Assembly (NCBI RefSeq): GCF_023715525.1
Contig: NZ_JAMBOG010000001.1
Location: 124,001 to 188,000 of the forward strand
Origin: Kocuria rosea
Lineage (GTDB): Bacteria; Actinomycetota; Actinomycetes; Actinomycetales; Micrococcaceae
DNA length: 64,000 nt
Direction: 5' to 3'
Shown here: piece by piece, positions 34,893-41,473 of the stretch
Layout of the letters: each line of letters opens with the position of its first letter
How positions within the stretch are numbered: position 1 is the stretch's first letter
The notes under the pieces: generated by a model
The model's input: only the letters and a program-made list of their open reading frames with translations
Databases searched by the model: none
What the model was told of the DNA's origin: nothing
Program-made: the position numbers and the translations under genes

Positions 34893-35600
34893 CTACGCGG
34901 CCGCCCCGCCGTCGGAGGCGGTGGGCTCCTCCCGCCGCGACCGCCGCCACGCGAGGACCGCCACGACGACCACGACGGCCCACGAGACGGCCACGGCCGC
35001 GAGCGTCGGCCCCGACGGCCGGGAGGTGAACGCGCCCACGGCCGCGAAGCTGATCTGCCCCGGCATCCCGCCGAGCAGGGTGGCCCCGAGGTAGTCGCGC
35101 TGCGGGATCCGCACCAGCCCGGCCCCGTAGCTGAGCGTCCAGTTCGGCACCACCGGCCGCAGGACGAGCACCGTGAGGAAGCCCTTGCCGTCGAGCTTGG
35201 CCTCGACCGTCCCGACGCGGCTGCCGGCGATCCGGTACAGGGCGTCACGGCCCAGGAACCGGGCGACCCAGTAGCCGAGCCAGGCCCCGGCGGTGAACGC
35301 GACGATGCTGAGCGCGCTGCCCTGGGCCACGCCGAAGAGGAAGCCGCTGGACACGGCCATGATCGTCACCGGCACGGGGCTGGCGGCCACGAGGACGTAG
35401 GCGGCGCCGAAGACGAGGGGCGCCCACGCCCCGAAGCCCTCCACGAACGTGCGGACCTGCTCCACGGTCGGCAGCTCGTGGCCCACGAGGTACCAGACGG
35501 CGAGGCCCAGCAGCAGCACCAGCGCACCGCCCTTGAGCAGGGCGACCCACCCCGGCCGCGCGCCGGGGGCACCCGGGTCCCGCGCAGGTTCGGTGCTCAC
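34893..35600 (-). CDS. TVP38/TMEM64 (VTT-domain) membrane protein
   Basis: 235 residues with about five to six hydrophobic segments. The VTT block is seen as ASPVPVTIMAVSSGFLFGVAQGSALSIVAFTAGAWLGYWVARFLG (in outline, residues 75-120) plus LRPVVPNWTLSYGAGL. Related proteins are lipid scramblase-like or transport proteins; the substrate is unknown. Start GTG at 35600 with TACAGT seven bases upstream indicates a leaderless mRNA. Divergent from the SRPBCC gene with only 51 bases between start codons. Confidence 0.85.
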   Translation of the reverse strand: MSTEPARDPGAPGARPGWVALLKGGALVLLLGLAVWYLVGHELPTVEQVRTFVEGFGAWAPLVFGAAYVLVAASPVPVTIMAVSSGFLFGVAQGSALSIVAFTAGAWLGYWVARFLGRDALYRIAGSRVGTVEAKLDGKGFLTVLVLRPVVPNWTLSYGAGLVRIPQRDYLGATLLGGMPGQISFAAVGAFTSRPSGPTLAAVAVSWAVVVVVAVLAWRRSRREEPTASDGGAAA

Positions 35601-35607
35601 GTGCGCC

Positions 35608-35613
35608 ACTGTA
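35608..35613 (-). promoter_or_regulatory. -10 element, leaderless start of the TVP38 gene
   Basis: TACAGT on the minus strand, seven bases before the GTG at 35600, no Shine-Dalgarno sequence. Confidence 0.5.
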
Positions 35614-35638
35614 CCGACCCGGCGGCCCCGGGACCGAG

Positions 35639-35644
35639 GACAAT
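35639..35644 (+). promoter_or_regulatory. -10 element, leaderless start of the SRPBCC gene
   Basis: GACAAT ends seven bases before the ATG at 35652, no Shine-Dalgarno sequence. Confidence 0.45.
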
Positions 35645-35651
35645 GGTGCCC

Positions 35652-36125
35652 ATGGACGTCACCGATCTGGACCCCGCGGAGGTCTTCTCCGTCTCCCACG
35701 ACCTCGCCCACCCCCCGGCCGCGGTCTTCGCCGCGTTCACGGACCCGGACCGGCTCGCCGCCTGGTTCGGCCCGCAGGGCTGGAGCGTGCCCCGGGAGTC
35801 CGTGCTCCTCGAGGTCCGGCCCGGGGGGCGCCAGCACTTCCGGATGGTCAACGACGCCGACCCCGCCCAGGTCTCGCCCGTGCACGCGACGTACGTGCGC
35901 GTCGAGCAGGACGCGCTGCTCGAGGGCCGCGAGGCGCTGCCGGGCCCGCACGGCGAGCCCACGGGGGTCACCATCCTGCTGCGCGTCGAGTTCCTGGCGA
36001 CCGGGGACGGCGGGACCCTGCTGGTCGTGACGCAGGGACCGCTGCCCGAGAGCGTGCACGGGGGCGCCGCGGCGGGGTGGCGCAGCTCCTTCGTCAAGCT
36101 CGAGGCGCTGCTCGCCGGAGGCTGA
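35652..36125 (+). CDS. SRPBCC / AHSA1-like domain protein
   Basis: 157 residues with the START-like helix-grip fold: HDLAHPPAAVFAAFTDPDRLAAWFGPQGW at the N-terminus and GGAAAGWRSSFVKLEALL at the C-terminus. These small proteins bind hydrophobic ligands; no function is known for this one. ATG at 35652 (an in-frame ATG at 35643 is less likely because it overlaps the -10 hexamer). The MBL gene follows after 34 bases but has its own -10 hexamer. Confidence 0.85.
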   Translation: MDVTDLDPAEVFSVSHDLAHPPAAVFAAFTDPDRLAAWFGPQGWSVPRESVLLEVRPGGRQHFRMVNDADPAQVSPVHATYVRVEQDALLEGREALPGPHGEPTGVTILLRVEFLATGDGGTLLVVTQGPLPESVHGGAAAGWRSSFVKLEALLAGG

Positions 36126-36147
36126 GCCGGGCCCCGGCCGGCTCGGA

Positions 36148-36153
36148 TAGTCT
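36148..36153 (+). promoter_or_regulatory. -10 element, leaderless start of the MBL gene
   Basis: TAGTCT ends six bases before the ATG at 36160, no Shine-Dalgarno sequence. Confidence 0.5.
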
Positions 36154-36159
36154 GCCCGC

Positions 36160-36990
36160 ATGACCGTCCCCACCCGCACCACCGTGCTCACCCGCCGGCT
36201 CACCGCCCCGAACCCGGGGCCGATGACGCTGGACGGCACCAACTCGTGGCTGGTCGGGGCGCCCGGGCAGGAGGACGCCGTCGTCGTGGACCCCGGGCCC
36301 GCCGACCGGGGGCACCTGGCCGCGCTGGCCGCGGCCGGCCGCACGGTGCTGACGCTGGTCACGCACCGGCACGGCGACCACACCGAGGCCGTCGACGACT
36401 TCCACGCGCTCACCGGGGCGCCGGTGCGGGCGTTCCTCCCGCAGTTCTGCCGGGGCGCCGGGCCGCTGCGCGACGGCGAGACGGTCGAGGCCGCCGGGAC
36501 CCGGATCCGGGTGCTGCACACCCCGGGGCACACCTCCGACTCGGCGTGCTTCCACCTGCCCGACGACGCCCCGCTCGCGGAGGACCCCGGGGCGGCCGGT
36601 CCCGCCGCACCCGGCGCGGCCGCCGACGGCGCCGGCCCGGGCAGCGTCCTGACGGGCGACACGGTCCTGGGCCGCGGCACCACGGTCCTCGACCACCCGG
36701 ACGGCACGCTCGGCGACTACCTGCGCTCGCTGCACCGGCTCGCCGTGCTCGGCGGGGCGCTCGTGCTGCCCGGGCACGCCGGGGTGCGGGAGAACCTGGA
36801 GGAGCTCTGCCAGGAGCTCGTCGAGCACCGGATGGAGCGCCTCGCCGAGATCCGGGAGGCCGTGCGCGCCCTGGGCCGCGGCGCCACCCTCGAGGCGATC
36901 ACGGCCCGCGTCTACGGCGACGTCCCGCAGCACGTGCACCCCGCCGCCCGCCTGTCGGTGGGCGCGCAGCTGGCCTACCTGGGGTTCTGA
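36160..36990 (+). CDS. Metallo-beta-lactamase-fold hydrolase (LACTB2-like)
   Basis: 276 residues. The metal motif THRHGDH (His69, His71, Asp73, His74), TPGHTSD, LTGDTVLG and PGHAG give the full set of zinc ligands. The C-terminal winged helix part (HRMERLAEIREAVRALG, ITARVYGDVP) matches LACTB2-like proteins, which may act as RNases or thioesterases. A Pro/Ala/Gly-rich loop of about 25 residues after HLPDDAP is an insertion. Substrate unknown. Confidence 0.88.
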   Translation: MTVPTRTTVLTRRLTAPNPGPMTLDGTNSWLVGAPGQEDAVVVDPGPADRGHLAALAAAGRTVLTLVTHRHGDHTEAVDDFHALTGAPVRAFLPQFCRGAGPLRDGETVEAAGTRIRVLHTPGHTSDSACFHLPDDAPLAEDPGAAGPAAPGAAADGAGPGSVLTGDTVLGRGTTVLDHPDGTLGDYLRSLHRLAVLGGALVLPGHAGVRENLEELCQELVEHRMERLAEIREAVRALGRGATLEAITARVYGDVPQHVHPAARLSVGAQLAYLGF

Positions 36991-37030
36991 GCCGCCCGGC
37001 CGGGCCGTCCCGCCCGCGGGGCCGTCCCGT

Positions 37031-37753
37031 TCAGCGCACGGGCGACGACGCCGGGGCCTCCCCCGCCAGGCCGGCCACGCCGTAGGTGGGCTCGTGCCGC
37101 TTCAGCCACCGGATCGCGGCGTAGGTGACGGGCAGGACGACGATCTCGACGGCGACCTTGTAGGCGTAGCCGATCAGCGCGTAGTTGAGGAAGTCCCCGA
37201 GCGTGGTGATCCCGATGACGGGGGCGGCCACGGTGCAGAAGATGAGGGTGTCCACGAGCTCGCCGAGCGCCGTCGAGGAGATGAGCCGGGCCCACAGGTG
37301 CCTCTCCCGGGTGCGGGCCTTCAGCCGGACCAGCACGAACGCGTTGAGCAGCTGCCCCGCGAGGTAGCCGAGCAGGGAGCCGGCGACGATGAGCGGGACG
37401 GGCCCGAGCACGGTCTCGAGCGCCGCCTGGCCCGTGTAGAACTCCGCCGGGGGCAGCGCGATGACGATCCAGAACACGACCGACGCGAGCAGTCCGGCGG
37501 CGAAGGAGCTCAGGATGGCGCGCCGGGCGGCGCGGAAGCCGTAGACCTCCGAGACGACGTCGCCCAGGACGTAGGCGAGCGGGAAGAGGAAGAAACCCCC
37601 GTCGGTGATGACCGGCCCGAACGCGACCCCCTTGGTCGCGGCGACGTTGGAGAGCACGAGGACCACGCAGTAGGCCGCCACGATGAGGTCGAACCAGGTG
37701 CGGGGCCGGCGGGCGAACCCGGCGGGCGCGGCCGGGGAGGCGGGAGAGGACAC
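37031..37753 (-). CDS. Queuosine precursor transporter (YhhQ/VUT family)
   Basis: 240 residues, six predicted membrane helices. Family blocks: LSNVAATKGVAFGPVITDGGFFLFPLAYVLGD in outline, GDVVSEVYGFRAARRAI, and ALGELVDTLIFCTVA. Known members import queuine, preQ0 or preQ1. Together with tgt 10 kb away this suggests queuosine salvage. GTG at 37753. A TAGACT hexamer at 37910-37915 (minus) would give a leader of about 150 bases containing a long hairpin (37825-37860). Confidence 0.88.
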   Translation of the reverse strand: MSSPASPAAPAGFARRPRTWFDLIVAAYCVVLVLSNVAATKGVAFGPVITDGGFFLFPLAYVLGDVVSEVYGFRAARRAILSSFAAGLLASVVFWIVIALPPAEFYTGQAALETVLGPVPLIVAGSLLGYLAGQLLNAFVLVRLKARTRERHLWARLISSTALGELVDTLIFCTVAAPVIGITTLGDFLNYALIGYAYKVAVEIVVLPVTYAAIRWLKRHEPTYGVAGLAGEAPASSPVR

Positions 37754-37824
37754 GGTGGATCACCAATCTGTCGTGACGCGGCACGTCGCCCGGCGGGGCA
37801 CGCCGGGGTGGAGCTGGGAGGTGC

Positions 37825-37860
37825 GGCGGGGCCTCCCGCCTGCCACCCGGGAGGCCCGCC
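37825..37860 (-). other. Leader hairpin upstream of the queuosine-precursor transporter
   Basis: A stem of 13 pairs with one bulge (37825-37838 with 37848-37860), nine-base loop, about 70 bases before the GTG of the minus-strand gene. Possible attenuator or regulatory leader; it does not match the preQ1 riboswitch classes I know. Confidence 0.4.
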
Positions 37861-37909
37861 GCCGCGGAACCCCGTGCGGGGACGTCGCGGCGGCCGGAGG
37901 CCGACGGAC

Positions 37910-37915
37910 AGTCTA
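37910..37915 (-). promoter_or_regulatory. Candidate -10 element of the transporter gene
   Basis: TAGACT on the minus strand, about 157 bases upstream of the GTG. No clear -35 hexamer. Confidence 0.4.
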
Positions 37916-37969
37916 GCGCCGCCCCGGCGCCCCGGCCCCGGCGGTTGGCCCCCAGCGCGGGCCGGGGCG

Positions 37970-37975
37970 CACAAT
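37970..37975 (+). promoter_or_regulatory. -10 element, leaderless start of pdxK
   Basis: CACAAT ends seven bases before the ATG at 37983, no Shine-Dalgarno sequence. Same hexamer as at tgt. Confidence 0.5.
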
Positions 37976-37982
37976 GGCTCCC

Positions 37983-38840
37983 ATGACCGACACCACCGCT
38001 TCCTCCCCCGCCCCCGACCGGGCCGCCGCGGCCCAGCCGCCCGTCGCCCTGACGATCGCCGGCTCCGAGGCCACCGGCGGCGCCGGCGCGCAGGCCGACC
38101 TCAAGACCTTCCAGGAGCTCGGCGTCTTCGGCTCGCTCGCGCTCACCTGCATCGTCTCCTTCGACCCCGCCGAGGACTGGGGCCACCGCCTGTTCCCCGT
38201 GCCGCAGGACGTCCTGCGCGAGCAGCTCGAGGCGATCACCGCCGCCCACGCGCTCGACGCCGTGAAGATCGGCATGCTCGGCAGCCCGGAGACCATCGCG
38301 ACCACGGCCGAGGTGCTGGCCGAGCTGAAGCCCCGCCACCTCGTGCTCGACCCCGTCCTCATCTGCAAGGGCCAGGAGCCCGGGGCCGCCCTGGACACCG
38401 ACGAGGCGCTCAAGGCGAAGATCCTGCCCCTGGCCACGTTCGTGACCCCCAACCACTTCGAGTCCCTCTCCCTGTCGGGGATGGACGAGATCAGCACCGT
38501 CGAGGACCTCGAGGAGGCCGCCCGCCGGATCCACGAGAAGTCCGGCGCCGTGGTGCTCGCCAAGGGCGGGGTGCGCATCGCCGGGCCCGACGCCGTCGAC
38601 GTCTACTTCGACGGGACGACCCTCGAGGTGCTCTCGGAGCCCAAGGTCGGCGAGGTCCCCGTGGCCGGCGCCGGCTGCACCCTCGCGGCCGCCGTCGCCG
38701 CCGAGCTCGCGAAGGGCGCCGAGCCGCTCGAGGCCGCCCGCACGGCCAAGGCCTTCGTCTCCGCCGGCATCCGGCAGCGGCTGAGCTCGCGGGCCCCGTT
38801 CGACTCCCTGTGGCAGGGAGGCTCCGCCGCCGAGCGCTGA
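37983..38840 (+). CDS. pdxK: Pyridoxal/pyridoxine kinase, ThiD-like
   Basis: 285 residues of the ribokinase fold. It begins with LTIAGSEATGGAGAQADLKTFQE and has IGMLGSPE, LDPVLICKG, TPNHFE and the anion-hole/catalytic GAGCT motif. Overall it is closer to the Bacillus-type PdxK than to true ThiD hydroxymethylpyrimidine kinases (for example SFDPAEDWGHRLFPV and LSGMDEISTVED). It makes pyridoxal phosphate from vitamin B6. Two tandem hairpins follow the stop. Confidence 0.85.
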   Translation: MTDTTASSPAPDRAAAAQPPVALTIAGSEATGGAGAQADLKTFQELGVFGSLALTCIVSFDPAEDWGHRLFPVPQDVLREQLEAITAAHALDAVKIGMLGSPETIATTAEVLAELKPRHLVLDPVLICKGQEPGAALDTDEALKAKILPLATFVTPNHFESLSLSGMDEISTVEDLEEAARRIHEKSGAVVLAKGGVRIAGPDAVDVYFDGTTLEVLSEPKVGEVPVAGAGCTLAAAVAAELAKGAEPLEAARTAKAFVSAGIRQRLSSRAPFDSLWQGGSAAER

Positions 38841-38869
38841 GCGGGCGCGGCGGTCCCCGCCGCGCCCGC
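38841..38869 (+). terminator. Terminator hairpin directly after pdxK
   Basis: Perfect 13-base repeat (38841-38853 and 38857-38869) with TCC loop, beginning at the base after the stop codon. Confidence 0.75.
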
Positions 38870-38883
38870 CGCAGGAGCACCGG

Positions 38884-38916
38884 CCGCGTCCCGCCCCGGA
38901 ATGGGGCGGGACGCGG
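38884..38916 (+). terminator. Second hairpin between pdxK and the FrnE-like gene
   Basis: Perfect 14-base stem (38884-38897 and 38903-38916) with loop GGAAT, ending 16 bases before the next ATG. It may be a second terminator or part of the next gene's promoter/leader. Confidence 0.55.
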
Positions 38917-38932
38917 TCATGTTGACGCGTAC

Positions 38933-39655
38933 ATGACTCTGCAGATCGACATCTGCTCCGACATCGCCTGCCCGTGGTGCCTCATCGGCAAGCGTCGCTT
39001 CGACCGCGCCCTGGCTGCCTTCCCGCACCGCGAGCAGGTGCGCGTCACCTACCGCAGCTTCCAGCTCGACCCCTCCCTGCCGGACTCCTACCCCGGACGC
39101 GAGGCCGACTACCTGGCCGGCGCCAAGGGGCTCGCCCCGGAGCAGGTGCAGCAGATGCTCGCACAGGTGAGCGCGGTCGCCGCCGGGGAGGGGCTGCACT
39201 ACGACTTCGACGCCCTCGTCGTGGCGAACTCGCGCAAGGCCCACCGCCTGCTGCACGCCGCCCGCCGGGAGGACGACCTCGCCACCGGCGGCCCCGTGGC
39301 AGCACGCCTGAAGGAGGCCCTGCTCACGGGCCACTTCGAGCGCGGCCTCGACCTCGGCGACGACGACGCGCTGGTCGCCCTGTCCGCCGCGGCCGGGCTG
39401 CCGGAGACGGTCGCGCGCCGGGCGCTCGCCGATCCCGCCCTGGACACGGCCGTGCAGGAGGACGTCGCGGCGGCCCGGCGGCTCGGCGTCCAGGGCGTGC
39501 CGTTCTACCTGCTGGACGGTCGCTACGGGATCTCGGGCGCGCAGCCGACCGAGACGTTCGCGCGGGCCCTGGACCGGGTGTGGGCGGAGGTCGGGCCCCT
39601 GGCCGACCTCGGGAGCGCGGGCCCGGCCTGCGGACCCGACGGGCGCGGCTGCTGA
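38933..39655 (+). CDS. DsbA-family oxidoreductase of the FrnE type
   Basis: 240 residues. Thioredoxin fold with CPWC (Cys13, Cys16) close to the N-terminus, a long helical insert, and the cis-Pro motif GVQGVPFYLL near the end. No signal peptide, so it acts in the cytoplasm like FrnE, perhaps in disulfide handling under oxidative stress. The C-terminal tail GPACGPDGRGC has two additional cysteines. ATG at 38933; I see no Shine-Dalgarno sequence, so a leaderless start is possible. Confidence 0.88.
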   Translation: MTLQIDICSDIACPWCLIGKRRFDRALAAFPHREQVRVTYRSFQLDPSLPDSYPGREADYLAGAKGLAPEQVQQMLAQVSAVAAGEGLHYDFDALVVANSRKAHRLLHAARREDDLATGGPVAARLKEALLTGHFERGLDLGDDDALVALSAAAGLPETVARRALADPALDTAVQEDVAAARRLGVQGVPFYLLDGRYGISGAQPTETFARALDRVWAEVGPLADLGSAGPACGPDGRGC

Positions 39656-39739
39656 GTGCCGGTCGGACGTTTCCTGGACGTTGCCCCAGACCTTTCTCCC
39701 CGAAGGAGCGTTCCGGGCGGAAGGGTGGTGTCATAGTCG

Positions 39740-39806
39740 GACACACCGTCACCAAGGCTCATTAAAGTGTGCATACTTTGATGACATATAGAGATAAGGT
39801 GTCATC
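39740..39806 (+). promoter_or_regulatory. TetR promoter/operator region
   Basis: AT-rich stretch before the tetR ATG. TAAGGT (39795-39800) ends six bases before the ATG, suggesting a leaderless mRNA. Inverted repeats ATGACA (39781-39786) with TGTCAT (39800-39805) and AAAGT (39764-39768) with ACTTT (39775-39779) are operator candidates for autoregulation. Confidence 0.55.
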
Positions 39807-40475
39807 ATGCCCCGCATTTCAGCTGCCAGCAATGCCGCGCAGCGCGAGAACACCAAACGAGCGATCCTCGACTCCTTCGGCCAGCTGCTCTACCAGCAGG
39901 GCCTCACCGGGCTGACCATGACCCACGTGGCCAAGAACGCGGAGGTGGGCCGCACGGCGGTCTACAACTACTTCGCGGACATGGGCGAGCTCCTCGTCGC
40001 CTACGCCCTGGACGAGACCGAGCGCTTCATGGCCGACCTGCGCCGCGACCTGGAGGGCGTCGAGAACCCGGTCGACCGGCTGGCGGTGTACATCCGCGCC
40101 CAGATCGAGGACCTCACCCGCCGGCACCTGCCGCCCGGGCCCACCATGCGCACGGTCCTCTCCCCGGAGGACTACCAGAAGCTCGGGGAGCACGTGGGCG
40201 AGCTGCAGGGACTGCTGGCCGCGATCCTGCGGGACGCGATCGGCCAGGGCTGGCTGCCCGAGGGGGACATCTCCGAGCTGGCCGCCCTGGTGCACGGCTC
40301 CCTGACCGCCGCCGCGGACCGGGGGCAGACCTCCGACCAGGACCGTGCGGCGCGCGAGCGGCACATCCGCTCCACCGTCCGGTTCATCCAGCAGGGCCTG
40401 GGCGCGCAGTTCGACGCCGAGGGCCGGCCCGTGCGCCTGGCGCCGGGGCGCCCGGCGCTCAGCGCGGCGTCCTGA
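39807..40475 (+). CDS. TetR/AcrR-family regulator
   Basis: 222 residues. N-terminal TetR HTH (RAILDSFGQLLYQQGLTGLTMTHVAKNAEVGRTAVYNYF in outline, residues 18-53) and a variable helical ligand domain. An AT-rich promoter with inverted repeats suggests autoregulation. The nearest possible target is the upstream FrnE-like gene. The 3' end overlaps the convergent 116-aa gene by 17 bases. Confidence 0.9.
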   Translation: MPRISAASNAAQRENTKRAILDSFGQLLYQQGLTGLTMTHVAKNAEVGRTAVYNYFADMGELLVAYALDETERFMADLRRDLEGVENPVDRLAVYIRAQIEDLTRRHLPPGPTMRTVLSPEDYQKLGEHVGELQGLLAAILRDAIGQGWLPEGDISELAALVHGSLTAAADRGQTSDQDRAARERHIRSTVRFIQQGLGAQFDAEGRPVRLAPGRPALSAAS

Positions 40476-40809
40476 CCGGGCGCCCCTCCTGCGCCGGGCG
40501 GGACACCGGCGCCCTGCCGAGCTCGAGCACGCGCGCGTACAGCACGGTGCGGTGGTGCAGCGCGGTGCGCAGCGCCCGGTGCAGCCCGTCCTCGAGGTAG
40601 AGCTCCCCGGCCCAGCGGACCACGTGCGGGAACAGGTCGCCGTAGAACGTGGAGTCCGCGTCCAGCAGCGTCTCCAGGTCCAGGGTCGTCTTCGTGGTGA
40701 TCAGCTGGTCCAGCCGGACCTGGCGTGGCGCCACGCCGGACCAGTCCGAGGGCGTCACGAGGCCGTGGTCCGGGTACGGGCGCGAGTCGCCCACGGCCTT
40801 GAAAATCAT
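40459..40809 (-). CDS. Conserved actinobacterial protein, annotated elsewhere as VapB-family antitoxin
   Basis: 116 residues. The sequence MIFKAVGDSRPYPDHGL, VRLDQLITTK, DSTFYGDLFPHVV and YLEDGLHRALR is highly conserved in actinobacteria. Public annotation often calls it a VapB antitoxin, but no VapC (PIN) toxin lies next to it and I see no obvious DNA-binding motif. The LYLEDGLHRA block recalls ParB/sulfiredoxin-type folds. Function not established. ATG at 40809, with TAGGAT six bases upstream (leaderless). Overlaps the tetR end by 17 bases. Confidence 0.75.
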   Translation of the reverse strand: MIFKAVGDSRPYPDHGLVTPSDWSGVAPRQVRLDQLITTKTTLDLETLLDADSTFYGDLFPHVVRWAGELYLEDGLHRALRTALHHRTVLYARVLELGRAPVSRPAQEGRPVRTPR

Positions 40810-40815
40810 GCGTCC

Positions 40816-40821
40816 ATCCTA
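40816..40821 (-). promoter_or_regulatory. -10 element, leaderless start of the VapB-like gene
   Basis: TAGGAT on the minus strand ends six bases before the ATG at 40809, no Shine-Dalgarno sequence. Confidence 0.5.
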
Positions 40822-40879
40822 GGGTCCGCCTCCGCGCCGGCCGTCCGCGCCTCGCGGACCCCTCCGACGGGCCCCCCCC

Positions 40880-40931
40880 CGCGCCGAGCCCCCACACCCG
40901 CCGGGCCTCTCGCGCCGAGCCCCCACACCCG
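40880..40931. repeat. 21-bp direct repeat, period 31
   Basis: Two identical 21-base copies (40880-40900 and 40911-40931), beginning CGCGCCGAGCCCCC, in the 275-base gap between the VapB-like gene and the tRNA-Ser terminator. Nothing else recognisable is seen in this gap apart from the hairpin at 41027-41060. Confidence 0.8.
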
Positions 40932-41026
40932 CGTCGTTCCCCCACGTCCAGGCATGGGGAGATGCGACCGGCCCGGGGACTCGCGGCACCAGGACGGGCG
41001 GTGGCGCCAGAACGGTCCGGAAACAC

Positions 41027-41060
41027 GAAACGCCCCGGACCAGGTGGTCCGGGGCGTTTC
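41027..41060 (-). terminator. Terminator of tRNA-Ser
   Basis: Perfect 16-base inverted repeat (41027-41042 and 41045-41060), GC-rich core with AAA/TTT ends, 25 bases after the 3' end of the tRNA on the minus strand. Confidence 0.8.
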
Positions 41061-41084
41061 CGATGTCCGGGGACATCTTCCGTG

Positions 41085-41169
41085 CGGAGGATGGGGGATT
41101 TGAACCCCCGAGGGCGTGAACCCAACACGCGTTCCAGGCGTGCGCCATAGGCCGCTAGGCGAATCCTCC
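41085..41169 (-). tRNA. tRNA-Ser(GGA)
   Basis: 85 nt. Acceptor stem GGAGGAT/ATCCTCC, D arm GCCTAGCGGCC, anticodon arm CACGC-CTGGAAC-GCGTG with anticodon GGA, a long variable arm typical of class II tRNAs, and a T arm with GGTTCAAAT. Discriminator G fits serine; CCA is not encoded. Its position directly before the SRP RNA and dnaX is conserved in actinobacteria. Confidence 0.93.
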
Positions 41170-41268
41170 AGGCACGCACGTCGCGATCGCCTCACGGCGG
41201 CCGAACATGCGGAGTCCAGCATAACCGACCCGCCCGCCAATGCCGAATCGGCCGCTTCCGGCGCCGGT

Positions 41269-41297
41269 TTCGACGCGGCCGCCGCATCCGCTAAACT
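41269..41297 (+). promoter_or_regulatory. Promoter of the SRP RNA gene
   Basis: TTCGAC (41269-41274), 17 bases, TAAACT (41292-41297), with the expected start of the RNA about seven bases later. Confidence 0.7.
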
Positions 41298-41303
41298 GTG
41301 GGA

Positions 41304-41393
41304 CAGCCCCTCGCGTGGCGTCATCCTGTTGAACTCCCCCAGGACCGGAAGGTAGCAAGGGTAGACGGGCTCTGGCGGGTGCGCGAGGGGTCT
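41304..41393 (+). ncRNA. ffs: Signal recognition particle RNA (small, 4.5S type)
   Basis: About 90 nt. The conserved domain IV is plain: CCTGTTGAACTCCCCCAGG, then GGAAGG and AGCAAGGG around the internal loops. The ends pair (CCCCTCGCG at 41307-41315 with CGCGAGGGG at 41382-41390). It binds Ffh and targets membrane proteins. Exact ends are uncertain by a few bases. Confidence 0.9.
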
Positions 41394-41460
41394 TCTCGTT
41401 CCCGGACGGGCCGGCCCTCCCCAGCCGCCACCACCCGCCCGGCCTGTCGGATTCCGCCGC

Positions 41461-41466
41461 TAAGGT
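41461..41466 (+). promoter_or_regulatory. -10 element, leaderless start of dnaX
   Basis: TAAGGT ends seven bases before the GTG at 41474, no Shine-Dalgarno sequence. Same hexamer as at tetR. Confidence 0.5.
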
Positions 41467-41473
41467 GACAGTT

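Noticed and set aside
37754-37982. preQ1 riboswitch before the queuosine-precursor transporter
   Set aside because: A hairpin exists, but the conserved preQ1 aptamer core could not be recognised; kept only as a leader hairpin.
40822-41170. Integration site of a mobile element at tRNA-Ser
   Set aside because: No integrase, no duplicated tRNA 3' end; the adjoining SRP RNA-dnaX order is conserved core synteny.
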